Source: Nitrospirae bacterium CG2_30_70_394
GTDB taxonomy: Bacteria > CG2-30-53-67 > CG2-30-70-394
Assembly (NCBI GenBank): GCA_001873295.1
Contig: MNYW01000068.1
Span: forward strand, 18,288 to 61,802
Length of the DNA: 43,515 nt
Reading direction: 5' to 3'
Every line of letters begins with the position of its first letter. The stretch's first letter is position 1. Below the pieces are notes generated by a model that did not search any database, had not been told where the DNA came from, and was given only the letters and a program-made list of their open reading frames with translations. Below are positions 17,027 to 28,841 of the stretch, piece by piece. Both the position numbers and the translations under genes were made by a program.

Positions 17027-18541
17027 CTACGCGCACAAGGCGAGGATCTTCCCCACCGCCACGTGGTCCTGGACCGCCTGCACGATCCGCACGATCGCCG
17101 TTTCGCGCTGCTGGTGTGGGTCGGGGGCGTCGACGGGCGGCGCGCCGGCGTGGGCACGCAGGCGGCGGAGAAAACAGCGGCGGAAGGCGACATCATCGAA
17201 CAGGCCGTGGATGTAGCTCCCCCACACCTTGCCGTCGTGGGAGATGGCGCCATCGGGCCGGTCGATGAGCTCGCGATCGCGGCGTACGATGGTGGCGAAG
17301 GCCTGCACCTCCTCCTCCAGGAGGGTCCGGCCAAGGTGGTGCTCGTAGCCACGCACGCTCTTGCCGCACAGCTCCTCGGTGTGGTCGAGGCAGAGCGCCT
17401 CCACCTCGTGGCTCTCGCGGGTGTGGCCCAGGAGGCTGGCGATGGGCAGCAGGTCGAGCCCCTCCACCTCGCCGAGGCTGGACTCGCGCCCCATCGGGTC
17501 GAGGACCACCTTGCCGAGCATCTGCAGGCCGCCGCCGATCCCCACCACCACCCCGCCGGCGGCGCGAAAGGCGCGGATGTGCCGGCCGAGGCCGGACTGG
17601 TGGAGGTAGGTGAGGTCCTCGAGGGTGTTGGCGGAGCCGGGAATGATCAGGCAATGGACGGTGGCCAGGGGGGTCTCCGGCCCTACCGCCACCAGCTCCA
17701 CCGCCGGCTCAGCCGCGAGCGGCGCCGCGTCATCGTCGCTGCCCGCGTGCGGCAAATCGACGACGCCGATGCGCAGGCCGAGGGCGGGCCCCTCCGCCGG
17801 CCGCGCCGTCTCCACCACCACCCGCCCCTCGTGGGGCAAGGCAAGGTCGCGCAGCTCCGGCACCAGACCGAAGACCTCTACCGCGCAGCGCGCCTCGACG
17901 TGGGCGGCAAGGGTGGCGCCGTCGGTGCGGTTGCCCTGGTAGCGGTTGATCAGCAACCCCTTGACCCGCGCCCGCTGCGGCTCGGGGAGGAGGGCGAGGG
18001 TGCCGTACAGGGCGGCGAAGACCCCACCCTTGGCGGCGCCACCCACCAGGATCACCGGCGCGTCGGCGATCTCCGCCACCCCGGCGTTGGCGAGCAAGAC
18101 GGCGCGGATCTCCAGGTCGGTGGGTGAGCCCGATCCTTCGATCACCACCACCTCGTGCTCGCGGGCGAGGAAGGCGTAGCTCTCCGCCACCGCCTGTTCC
18201 AGGCGCGGCCGCAGGCGGCGCAGCTCTTCCAGGGTGACCACGCCGTGGCGCTCCCCCTGGATGAACAGCTCCACCCGGTGGCCCTCCACCGGCTTGAGGA
18301 GGAGCGGGTTCATGTGGGTGTTCGGGTAGACCCCGCACGCCTGTGCCTGGACCGCCTGCGACCAGCCAATCTCGCTGCCGGACTGGGTGATGAACGGGTT
18401 GAGCGTCCAGTTCTGCGCCTTGAATGGCGCCACCCGCCTGCCTTGGTCGCGCAGGATCCGACAAAAGGCGGTGGCCAGGATGCTCTTCCCCACGTTCGAG
18501 GCGGTCCCCTGAAACATCAGGGCGTGGGAGGTCGTGGCCAT
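17027..18541 (-). CDS. Cobyric acid synthase-like (CobQ family) protein
   Basis: MFQGTASNVGKSILATAFCRILRDQGRRVAPFKAQN; IEGSGSPTDLEI; LLINRYQGN; SVRGYEHHLGRT; VWGSYIHGLFDD. GATase nucleophile position is Gly (VVGIGGGLQMLG). Confidence 0.88.
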   Translation of the reverse strand: MATTSHALMFQGTASNVGKSILATAFCRILRDQGRRVAPFKAQNWTLNPFITQSGSEIGWSQAVQAQACGVYPNTHMNPLLLKPVEGHRVELFIQGERHGVVTLEELRRLRPRLEQAVAESYAFLAREHEVVVIEGSGSPTDLEIRAVLLANAGVAEIADAPVILVGGAAKGGVFAALYGTLALLPEPQRARVKGLLINRYQGNRTDGATLAAHVEARCAVEVFGLVPELRDLALPHEGRVVVETARPAEGPALGLRIGVVDLPHAGSDDDAAPLAAEPAVELVAVGPETPLATVHCLIIPGSANTLEDLTYLHQSGLGRHIRAFRAAGGVVVGIGGGLQMLGKVVLDPMGRESSLGEVEGLDLLPIASLLGHTRESHEVEALCLDHTEELCGKSVRGYEHHLGRTLLEEEVQAFATIVRRDRELIDRPDGAISHDGKVWGSYIHGLFDDVAFRRCFLRRLRAHAGAPPVDAPDPHQQRETAIVRIVQAVQDHVAVGKILALCA

Positions 18542-18833
18542 CGGCAGGGTCTCCGCGGGCAGGAGCAGACGCACACCATGCCGCGAACGGGCACCATAGC
18601 CGAGGCTGGCCAAGAGGGCCAAGGCGGGCGGCGCGAGCCGGGGAAGGACTCCGCCACGAGGTCCACGGTGGCGCCGGGCAAGAGGCCACGCCACCCCGCC
18701 GAGCCAGCCAAGACGCGGCGCCGCCGGCGACACCCCACCTCTGCCACTCCCTCCGCTTCGTGCGCCGCGTGGTTTTGTAGGGGATGCGGGCGGCCGAAGA
18801 GCGGGCCAGCCACCCCACCTTTGCGGAGCGCCT

Positions 18834-19658
18834 ATGCACCCCCTCCTCGCCAACTGCCTCGATCGTCTCCCGGTCCTGCCGGTCCACGTCCAATCCCTCT
18901 TCGCCCTCTTTCACGACCCGAACGCGGATGGCCGCCAAGTGGGCGAGCTGGTGTGCCAAGACCCGGCCCTCGCCGCCCAGACCCTGCGGGTGTGCAACTC
19001 GCCCTTCTTTGCCTTGCCCACCGAGGTCACCTCGGTCCACCAAGCGGTGGTGCTGCTGGGGATGGAGATGGTCCAGGGGCTGGTCCTCGCCACCTATTTC
19101 CAGAACACCCTGAAGAGCAACGGCGTCCCGGGGGGCTGGCTCGATGGTGGGGCCGACCACGCCCTCGCCACCGCCCACATCGCCCGCTGGCTCCTCCAGG
19201 CCTTGGGTGAGCCGCTGCAGGCGGGCAGCGCCTTCACCGCCGGCCTGATCCACGACGTCGGCAAGCTCGCCCTCGTCCAACTCGGTCCGGAGGTGGAGCA
19301 GGCGGTGGTGGAGCGGCGCCTGGCAGGAGCCGACTGGCTCACCGCCGAGCGCCACGTGATCGGCCTCACCCACGCCGAGGCGGGCGGTGAGGTGGGGGAG
19401 CTCTGGGGGCTCCCCGACCCGCTGATCCAGTGCGCCCGTTTCCACCACACGCCCCTCGAAGCGCTCAACGAGCCGATGGCGTGCGTGGTCCACGTGGCCG
19501 ATTGCCTCGCCCACGTGGCGGTGGCCGGCGGTGGGGTGGCGGCGGTGGGGTGCGAGCCCATGGAGGCGGGGGCGTGGCAGGCCCTGGGGATCGACGACCA
19601 GGAGATGGCGGAGCTGGCGGAGGAGCTCCTCGACCTCTACACCACCCGCACCCCGTAG
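18834..19658 (+). CDS. HDOD-domain protein
   Basis: LPVLPVHVQSLFALFHDPNADGRQVGELVCQDPALAAQTLRVCNSPFF; AGLIHDVGKLAL. Confidence 0.88.
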   Translation: MHPLLANCLDRLPVLPVHVQSLFALFHDPNADGRQVGELVCQDPALAAQTLRVCNSPFFALPTEVTSVHQAVVLLGMEMVQGLVLATYFQNTLKSNGVPGGWLDGGADHALATAHIARWLLQALGEPLQAGSAFTAGLIHDVGKLALVQLGPEVEQAVVERRLAGADWLTAERHVIGLTHAEAGGEVGELWGLPDPLIQCARFHHTPLEALNEPMACVVHVADCLAHVAVAGGGVAAVGCEPMEAGAWQALGIDDQEMAELAEELLDLYTTRTP

Positions 19659-19790
19659 GTTCGGCGGGCGCGCCGCGGGCCCAAGGTTCAAACCGCGGCG
19701 GCCAAGATCGTTCGACCCAGCGCGGCGCAAGGGGGCGCCCCCCCTTCAGGTCGGCCGCGGCCGGCGATCCGCCGCACCCCGGCGGGATTT

Positions 19791-19874
19791 GGAAAAGGTT
19801 TTTTCGATCCACCGCGAATCGCCGCATGGGCGCGAATCGTGGAGGGGGGGTGCGGGCCACCCTAGCCGGTCGCG
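19791..19874 (+). repeat. Dispersed repeat core, copy C
   Basis: ggaaaaggttttttcgatccaccgcgaatcgccgcatgggcgcgaatcgtgg...ggtgcgggccaccctagccggtcgcg. Confidence 0.8.
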
Positions 19875-20065
19875 ACGGCTGCGCCCGAAAGGCGGCTGGC
19901 GCTCCCGGAGCGGGGGTCGGACTTGGTCGGCGGGGAGCGGGGCCAGGCGGTCGGATGGCGGGCGCTCCCGCTGGGGAACCCAGCCGGAGGCGCCGGGAAG
20001 CGACGCTGGGCCAGGGCGGCGCGGCCGCGGTCGTTTGCGGGCTGGCGGGCGCGCCGAACTTCCTC

Positions 20066-22309
20066 TTACCCCTCGTCCGCGCCGTGGCTGGCGAGGTGGG
20101 GAAAGTGGTGCTCCAGGATCTGGATGACCGCGTCCTGGCTGGCGGCGGCGAGGAGGTCGGGCAAAAGCGGCGCGCACGCCGCGCGGGTGAGATCCACCAG
20201 GGCGTCCCAGATGCGCGGGATGGCGGGCGGGGCGAGGGAGAGCTCGTCGATGGCCAGCGCCAACAGCGCCGGCAGGGCGAGGGGCCAGGCGGCGAGCTCG
20301 CCGCACAAACACACCTGTTTGCCCGCCGCGTGGGCCGCCGCCACCGTGTCTTGGATGAGCAGCAGCACCGCCGGGTGGAGCGGCTGGTAGAGGTGGCCGA
20401 CGGTGGCCGATTGGCGGTCCACCGCCAGGGCGTACTGGGTGAGGTCGTTGGAGCCGATGGCGACGAAGTCGACCCGCTCAAACAACGGCCCGCCGGCGCG
20501 CGCCACCACCGGCACCTCCACCATCACCCCCACCTCCACCGGACCGTGGTCGACCCCCTCCGCGACCAGGGCGGCGCGCGCCGCCGCGACCTCGGCGAGG
20601 AGGGCGTCGAGCTCCTCCAGGGTGGTCACCATCGGGAAGAGGATGCGCACCGGGCCGAAGGCGGCGGCGCGCAGCATGGCGCGCAACTGGGTGATGAGGA
20701 CCTGCTTGCGGTGCAGGGTGAGGCGCACCGCGCGCAGGCCAAGGAGCGGGTTCGCCTCCTGCACCGGCAAAAGGCGGAGGAAGGGCTTGTCGCCGCCGAG
20801 GTCGAGGGTGCGCAGGGTGGTGGGGTAGTCCGGGAACCGCTCGACCGCCGCACGGTAGAGGGCGAGCTGCTCCTCCTCGGCGTAGAGGGCATCGCGGTGG
20901 GTGAGCATGGCGTACTCGGTGCGGTAGAGGCCGATGCCCATGGCGCCGTGGGCGGCGGCCAGCTCCAGATCGCGACCCACCGAAACGTTGGCGCGCAACC
21001 GGACCGGCAGGGCGGTGGCCGGGACGTTGGGGGACCAGGTGGTGGAGACCGGCGGCCGGTGCGCCGCGGCCACCGCCGGCGATGGGTTGAGGTAGAGGGT
21101 GCCGGTGGTGCCGTCAACGATCAGCCGGTCGCCGCGCCGGATCGCCCCGACCTCGATGCCAGTGACCATAGGCAGCCCCAGGGTCCGGGCCAGCAGCACC
21201 GCGTGCGAGTCGGGGGTGGTCGCCCCCTGGACCACCCCGCGCACCCCCTGCTCAGGGGCGTCGAGGACGTCGGTGACGCTGATCTGATTGGCCACCCGGA
21301 TGGTCCCGGTGGTGGTCTCCGCCGCCGGTTCTGGCTGCCCCTTGCAGAGGGTCTCGAGGAGGCGGCGCGCCACCTCCAAGACGTCGCCGCCGCGCTGCCG
21401 GATGTAGGGATCGGGGAGGCGCAGGAAGGTGTGGTAGTGGTCCAGCGCCACCTCGCGGATGGTCCGGTAGGCATTCGCGCCGGCGGTGATTCGCGCCTCG
21501 ATGGCGTTCAGGAAGCTCCCCTTGGTGAGGAGCAGCCGCTGCATCTCCAACAGCGCCGCCTCCTCCTCGCCCACCGCCTCGCGCAGCCGGGCGATCACCC
21601 GGTCGAGGTCGCCGCGCGCCGCCGCCACCGCCACGTCGAGGCGGACAAGCTCCACCTCCGGCTCGCCGCTCGCCTGGTAGGCGTGCAAGGGCAGCAGGCC
21701 GCGCTCCACCACCGCCCTGCCCACTGCCACCCCGGGAGCCGCGGCCACCCCAACCAGGCGCAACTCGCGGCGCTCACTCCCGCCACTGGCGGCGATGAGG
21801 GCGGTGCTGTTGAGCCCCTCCACCAGGCCGCCGACCTGGTGGGCGACGGTCTGCAGAAGCTGGATCTCCTGCTCCTCGAAGGTGCGCGCCTGCTCGGTCT
21901 GGACCACCAGGCAGCCGGCCACCTCGCCGCCTTGGACCACCGGCACGCCGAGGAAGGAGACGAACCGCTCCTCCCCGGTCTTCGGCAGGAACTTGAAGCG
22001 CGGGTGGCGCTCGGCCTCGGCCACCGCCACCGCCTGCCCCTTCTCCACCACCAGCCCGACCAGCCCCTCGCCGGGGCCGAGGCGCGGCGGCGCGTGGGGG
22101 TTGAAGCGCAACGCCGTGGAGGCCGCCAGGACCACGCCGCGCGACCCCGGCTCGGTGAGATAAAGGGAGCAGAGCGGCGTCCCCATCTGCTCCGCCACCA
22201 CCCGCACGATCTCGTCCACCGTGGTGCGCGCGTCCACCCCGGCGGCGGCGACCCGCCCCACCCGCTCCAGGGTGGCAAGGGCGTCGATGAGTTGCTGGCG
22301 ATTGGGCAA
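20066..22309 (-). CDS. ptsP: Phosphoenolpyruvate-protein phosphotransferase with N-terminal GAF domain (PtsP-like)
   Basis: GAF region then VAAAPGVAVGRAVV, ATTPDSHAVLLARTLGLPMVTG, GIGLYRTEYAML, IGSNDLTQYALAVDR, CLCGELAAWP. TTG start at 22309 inferred; the upstream ORF extension is translated minisatellite. Confidence 0.9.
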   Translation of the reverse strand: MPNRQQLIDALATLERVGRVAAAGVDARTTVDEIVRVVAEQMGTPLCSLYLTEPGSRGVVLAASTALRFNPHAPPRLGPGEGLVGLVVEKGQAVAVAEAERHPRFKFLPKTGEERFVSFLGVPVVQGGEVAGCLVVQTEQARTFEEQEIQLLQTVAHQVGGLVEGLNSTALIAASGGSERRELRLVGVAAAPGVAVGRAVVERGLLPLHAYQASGEPEVELVRLDVAVAAARGDLDRVIARLREAVGEEEAALLEMQRLLLTKGSFLNAIEARITAGANAYRTIREVALDHYHTFLRLPDPYIRQRGGDVLEVARRLLETLCKGQPEPAAETTTGTIRVANQISVTDVLDAPEQGVRGVVQGATTPDSHAVLLARTLGLPMVTGIEVGAIRRGDRLIVDGTTGTLYLNPSPAVAAAHRPPVSTTWSPNVPATALPVRLRANVSVGRDLELAAAHGAMGIGLYRTEYAMLTHRDALYAEEEQLALYRAAVERFPDYPTTLRTLDLGGDKPFLRLLPVQEANPLLGLRAVRLTLHRKQVLITQLRAMLRAAAFGPVRILFPMVTTLEELDALLAEVAAARAALVAEGVDHGPVEVGVMVEVPVVARAGGPLFERVDFVAIGSNDLTQYALAVDRQSATVGHLYQPLHPAVLLLIQDTVAAAHAAGKQVCLCGELAAWPLALPALLALAIDELSLAPPAIPRIWDALVDLTRAACAPLLPDLLAAASQDAVIQILEHHFPHLASHGADEG

Positions 22310-22411
22310 GGCGATGTCCGGGGAACGCGGGGCGCGCCATCCTACCACCGGCCGCGCCCCGCCCGTGTGCCCATCGCCGCCGCCCGCGTTCCACCCGCGG
22401 CCGGGGCGCCA

Positions 22412-22549
22412 GGCGGCGGTGGGTCGTGGTGATCGGCGGCGGTGGGTCGTGGTGATCGGTGGCGGTGGGTCGTGGTGATCGGCGGCGGTGGGTCGTGGTG
22501 ATCGGCGGCGGTGGGTCGTGGTGATCGGCGGCGGTGGGTCGTGGTGATC
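22412..22549. repeat. Minisatellite, six tandem copies of a 23-bp unit
   Basis: ggcggcggtgggtcgtggtgatc x6, one substitution in unit 3. Confidence 0.97.
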
Positions 22550-22910
22550 GGCGCGCGGTCCCCGCCCCTTCCGTGGGGGGCCGGCGCGCGGAGGGGTAGC
22601 CCGCCGCGGCGCCGGCGCACGCCACCGCGGGTGGTTCGCCCCGGGGGCGCGGAAGGGCCGAGGAACCGGTCGGACCTTGGCGCGCAAGCGCGCCGCCCGA
22701 TCGCGCCGCCCGGATCGATCGCCCCCGGACGCTACGGCGGGCCACCCGCCGCGCGCGGCTTTCGGTCGCCAGAAAGCCCGGCCGCGCCGCGCGCCGCGCC
22801 GCGCCGCCCGGGGTGGACCACCACGCCGGCCGGTGCGGGAGGCAAGTGGCTGATTCCGCCCGCCGGCGTTAGGTTGGACGAGTCATCTCGTGCGCAGGAG
22901 GGAACCACTC

Positions 22911-23645
22911 ATGGCCACAGACATTCGCGAAGAGCCGTTCAGCGGTTGGGAGGCGCTCGCCATTGCCGCGGGCATCGAGGAGCGGGGGATCCGGTTCTAT
23001 CGCGCCGCCGCCGCGGCCACCACGGAGCCCACCGCGAAGACGGTCTTCGAGGCAATGATCGGCGAGGAGCACCGCCACCTGGCGACGGTGGAGGAGGCAC
23101 TGGTGGCGGCGCGCGGCCTCACCCCGGTGGAGGAGGGGGTAGTGCGCACCTACCTGGCGGGGGTGGATGGCGACCTCGATCCCTTCACTTTCGTCGCGGC
23201 CCACAGCGACGGTGGCGCCGCCCTGGCCGCGGCGCACCGCGTCGAGCAGGTGGCGGCGCGCAACTACCTCGACCTGGCGCGCCGCTCCATGGACCTGCAG
23301 GCGAAGGCGGTCCTCGTCGCCCTGGCGGAGGAGGAGCTCAGCCACGACCACCTGCTCACCGCCCGCCTCGGTGGCCCGCCTCTCCCGCTCGCCCCCGAGA
23401 CCGGCCACGAGCAGGTGGCCCGCCTCACCGTCTTGGAAGCGGAGATCCGCCGTTCGATGCCGTCGTTGGGACGGGTCGCCCAGCAGTCCGGGCTCACCCC
23501 GCCCCTGCCCACCCAAGAGGGGTCGGTGTTCACCCAGATCGAGCGGTTGCGCCACCTCCTCCTGGAGGCGGAGGAGGAGCTCAACGACCACCTCGATGGC
23601 CGGATCCAGGGGCTGGCGGTCGCCCTCCAACCCCTCGGGGCGTGA
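22911..23645 (+). CDS. Ferritin-like/rubrerythrin-type diiron domain protein
   Basis: ALAIAAGIEERGIRFYRAAAAATTEPTAKTVFEAMIGEEHRHLATVEEAL; LAEEELSHDHLL; SD aggaggg upstream. Confidence 0.75.
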   Translation: MATDIREEPFSGWEALAIAAGIEERGIRFYRAAAAATTEPTAKTVFEAMIGEEHRHLATVEEALVAARGLTPVEEGVVRTYLAGVDGDLDPFTFVAAHSDGGAALAAAHRVEQVAARNYLDLARRSMDLQAKAVLVALAEEELSHDHLLTARLGGPPLPLAPETGHEQVARLTVLEAEIRRSMPSLGRVAQQSGLTPPLPTQEGSVFTQIERLRHLLLEAEEELNDHLDGRIQGLAVALQPLGA

Positions 23646-23727
23646 GCCGCACATCGTCTGGGATTTTTGACAGGCGCCGCGTCCCTCCCCTAGGGTCTAG
23701 GCCGTCTTGTTGAAACGACTCGTATCT

Positions 23728-23750
23728 CCCCGCCCCAGCGGGGAAGGAGG
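23728..23750 (+). promoter_or_regulatory. Hairpin abutting the Shine-Dalgarno of the polysaccharide export gene
   Basis: CCCCGC-CCCA-GCGGGG immediately followed by AAGGAGG, ATG at 23758. Confidence 0.45.
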
Positions 23751-23757
23751 GGCAGGC

Positions 23758-24321
23758 ATGGTGCGGAACATGCGGGACATGCGGAAACGGGGGGGGGGGT
23801 GGTGGGTGGCGGTCGCGGGGCTTCTGCTGGCGGCGGCCGGTCCGGCGGCGGCCCAGGAGGCGTACCAACTCGGCCAGGGTGATCTCTTGGAGATCGGCGT
23901 TTGGCACGAGGCGGAGATGCAGAAGCAGGTGGTGGTCCGCCCCGATGGCAAGGTCTCTTTCCCTCTGGTGGGTGACATGGTGGCGGCGGGCAAGACCGTG
24001 GCCGAGCTCAAAGGGATGATCGAGAAGGCGCTCGCCGTCTACATCCCCGACGCGGTGGCGAACGTGGCGGTGGTGAACACGGTCTCCATGCAGGCGTCGG
24101 TGGAGGGGCGGGTCAACCGTCCTGGCCGCTACCCGATCACCGGCACCACGACCTTCTTGGAGGTGATGGCGCTGGCCGGTGGGCCGACGCCGTTTGGTTG
24201 CGAGCGCAAGGTGCAGGTGCGCCACGCAGGCAGCTGGCAGACGGTGAACTATCGCCGCCTGGCCAAGGGGGAGGGGGAGGACTTCGCCCTCACCCGGGGC
24301 GATCTGATCTACGTGCCGTAG
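23758..24321 (+). CDS. Polysaccharide export (Wza-like, PES/SLBB) periplasmic protein
   Basis: Signal peptide; YQLGQGDLLEIGVWHEAEMQKQVVVRPDGKVSFPLVGDMVAAGKTVAEL; VEGRVNRPGRYPI. Confidence 0.9.
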   Translation: MVRNMRDMRKRGGGWWVAVAGLLLAAAGPAAAQEAYQLGQGDLLEIGVWHEAEMQKQVVVRPDGKVSFPLVGDMVAAGKTVAELKGMIEKALAVYIPDAVANVAVVNTVSMQASVEGRVNRPGRYPITGTTTFLEVMALAGGPTPFGCERKVQVRHAGSWQTVNYRRLAKGEGEDFALTRGDLIYVP

Positions 24322-24330
24322 GGCGAGACG

Positions 24331-25332
24331 GTGCAGGTTCTGGTCGCCGGCGGGGCCGGCTATATCGGCGCCCACATGGTCCGTGCCTTGCTCGCGGCGG
24401 GCCACCAGGTAAGCGTCCTCGACAACCTCGCCACCGGCCATCGCGCCGCCCTTCCCGCGGGGGTGGCACTGGCCCAGGTGGACCTCCTCGACTCAGCGGC
24501 GGTGGCGGCGGCGGTGGCCGCGGCGGCGCCCGCGGCGGTGATGCACTTCTCCGCCCGCTCGCTGGTCGGCGAGTCGGTGGTGGAGCCGGAGCTCTATTAC
24601 GCGAACAACGTCACCGGCACCCTCCACCTCCTGGCGGCGATGCGCGCGGCGGGGTGTGGCCGGTTCATCTTCTCCTCCACCGCCGCCTTGTTCGGCAACC
24701 CGCTGCGCACCCCCATCGACGAGGATCACCCGATCGCCCCAATCAACCCGTATGGCGCCTCCAAACAGATGGTGGAGCGGATCCTCGCCGACTTTGACGT
24801 GGCCTACGGCCTGCGCTACTGCGCCCTGCGCTACTTCAACGCCGCGGGCGCGGCGCCCGGCGGGGAGATCGGCGAGGACCACCGGCCCGAGTCGCACCTC
24901 ATCCCCCTGGTCCTCAAGACGGCCCTCGGCCAGCGCCCGGCGATCACCCTCTTCGGGACCGACTACCCGACACCGGACGGCACCTGCGTGCGCGACTACA
25001 TCCACGTGGACGACCTGTGTACCGCCCACCTCCTGGCCCTGGACTACCTTGCCGAGGGCGGCGCGAGCCGGTGCTACAACCTCGGCAACGGCGCCGGCTT
25101 CTCGGTGCGCGAGGTAATCGACACGGCGCGCGCGGTCACCGGTCGGGAGATCCCGGTGGTGGAGGGGGAGCGGCGGCCGGGCGACCCGGCGGTCCTGGTC
25201 GCCGACCACCAGCGGATCATCGCCGAGCTGGGTTGGCAGCCGCGTTACCCCGCGCTCGCCACCATCATCGACCACGCCTGGCAGTGGCACCAAAGCCACC
25301 CGGCGGGGTATCCGGAAGGGGAGAGGAAGTAG
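24331..25332 (+). CDS. galE: UDP-glucose 4-epimerase
   Basis: VLVAGGAGYIGAHMVRALL; INPYGASKQMVERIL; LRYFNAAGA. Confidence 0.95.
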   Translation: MQVLVAGGAGYIGAHMVRALLAAGHQVSVLDNLATGHRAALPAGVALAQVDLLDSAAVAAAVAAAAPAAVMHFSARSLVGESVVEPELYYANNVTGTLHLLAAMRAAGCGRFIFSSTAALFGNPLRTPIDEDHPIAPINPYGASKQMVERILADFDVAYGLRYCALRYFNAAGAAPGGEIGEDHRPESHLIPLVLKTALGQRPAITLFGTDYPTPDGTCVRDYIHVDDLCTAHLLALDYLAEGGASRCYNLGNGAGFSVREVIDTARAVTGREIPVVEGERRPGDPAVLVADHQRIIAELGWQPRYPALATIIDHAWQWHQSHPAGYPEGERK

Positions 25333-25472
25333 GGGATAGGGATGGTGCCGGCCGCCAGCCGGCGAGGATTCTTTCCGCGCGTCCCCCGCGCCATGATCGT
25401 TGGCCGGTAAGGCCGCCACCCCGACTCCCCATTCCCCACCCCGAACCCCGATCCCTTCCCGAGCGAGCCCCC

Positions 25473-27877
<2,405 letters not shown>

Positions 27878-28019
27878 GGGCGCGCCCGTGGGGAGTGGGG
27901 GAGGCGAGCGGGACGGTGCCGCGGGTCTGAAGCGAACGGGGCAGGAGCCGTCTTCGGAAGATCGACTTCCGGCCGCGCGCCTCCACGCCGCCCACCCCTT
28001 TCTCGGCGCGCTGCGTGGT

Positions 28020-28048
28020 TTGACAGCCCCCGGCCCGATCCCTACAGT
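28020..28048 (+). promoter_or_regulatory. Candidate sigma70 promoter upstream of rpsU
   Basis: TTGACA-N17-TACAGT. Confidence 0.7.
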
Positions 28049-28092
28049 CCGCAGTCCAGTTTTGGCCAAGACCCTTAGGTTCAGGAGGTTCG

Positions 28093-28299
28093 ATGCTCGG
28101 CATCAAGTTGAAAGATGGCGACCACTTTGAAGGGGCGATCCGCCGCTTCAAGAAGCAGTGCGAGAAGAGCGGTCTGATGGCCGAGCTGCGCAAGCGCGAG
28201 TACTACGAGAAGCCGTCGGTGCGGAAGAAGCACAAGGCGATCGCGGCGCGCAAGCGGTCCGCGAAGATGGAGCGCCGCGCCCGCCAGCAGCCGCGCTAA
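28093..28299 (+). CDS. rpsU: 30S ribosomal protein S21
   Basis: 68 aa basic; [30 protein letters not shown]. Confidence 0.96.
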   Translation: MLGIKLKDGDHFEGAIRRFKKQCEKSGLMAELRKREYYEKPSVRKKHKAIAARKRSAKMERRARQQPR

Positions 28300-28312
28300 C
28301 CAGGTAGGGGCC

Positions 28313-28759
28313 ATGGGCGCCGTGGCAGACCGGATCTTCGCCGACCTGAAGGTGGCGATGAAGGCGCAGGAGAGGCAGCGGGTGGGGGTGCTGCGGATGG
28401 TCCGCGCGGACCTCCAGAACGCACGCATCGCCGCCGGCCACGACCTCTCGGCAGAGGAAGAGGTGGCGATCCTCAGCCGGGCGGTGAAGCAGCGGCGGGA
28501 GTCCGCCAGCCAGTACCGGGCGGTGGGCGAGGAGGACCGTGGCGCCGCCGAGGAGGGGGAGATCGCGGTGATCGAGCCGTACCTGCCGCAGCCGCTCGCC
28601 GAGGCCGAGGTGGTGGCCCTCATTGCGGAGGCGATCGGTGAGCTGGAGGCCGCGGAGCGCACCAACCTCGGCAAGGTGATGCGGGCGGTGATGGCGAAGG
28701 TCGCCGGACGGGCCGACGGCAAGCGGGTGAACGAGCTGGTGCGCCAGCACCTCGCCTGA
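28313..28759 (+). CDS. GatB/YqeY-domain protein
   Basis: DLKVAMKAQERQRVGVLRMVRADLQN; ESASQYRAVGEEDR; EIAVIEPYLPQPL. Confidence 0.93.
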   Translation: MGAVADRIFADLKVAMKAQERQRVGVLRMVRADLQNARIAAGHDLSAEEEVAILSRAVKQRRESASQYRAVGEEDRGAAEEGEIAVIEPYLPQPLAEAEVVALIAEAIGELEAAERTNLGKVMRAVMAKVAGRADGKRVNELVRQHLA

Positions 28760-28841
28760 GGGAACCGCCCCGGCGGGGCGGCCCACGCCTGGGGCGGGTG
28801 GCCCGGTTGCGGGCGCCGCCCGCGAGGTATCCTCCCGCGCC

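Noticed and set aside
17730-19730. 666-aa minus-strand ORF spanning the HDOD gene and part of cobQ
   Set aside because: Wrong frame relative to both clear genes; no domain.
19430-22432. 1000-aa plus-strand ORF
   Set aside because: Antisense to ptsP; low-complexity composition typical of GC-rich shadow ORFs, no domain motifs.
22412-22549. CRISPR-like array
   Set aside because: Units are directly abutting with no spacers; a tandem minisatellite.
22310-22745. Extended N-termini rich in HHDPPPPITTTHRRRSPRPTAA for the PtsP ORF and overlapping ORFs
   Set aside because: Translation of the 23-bp minisatellite; unit length not divisible by 3 and upstream of the GAF domain, so not treated as coding.
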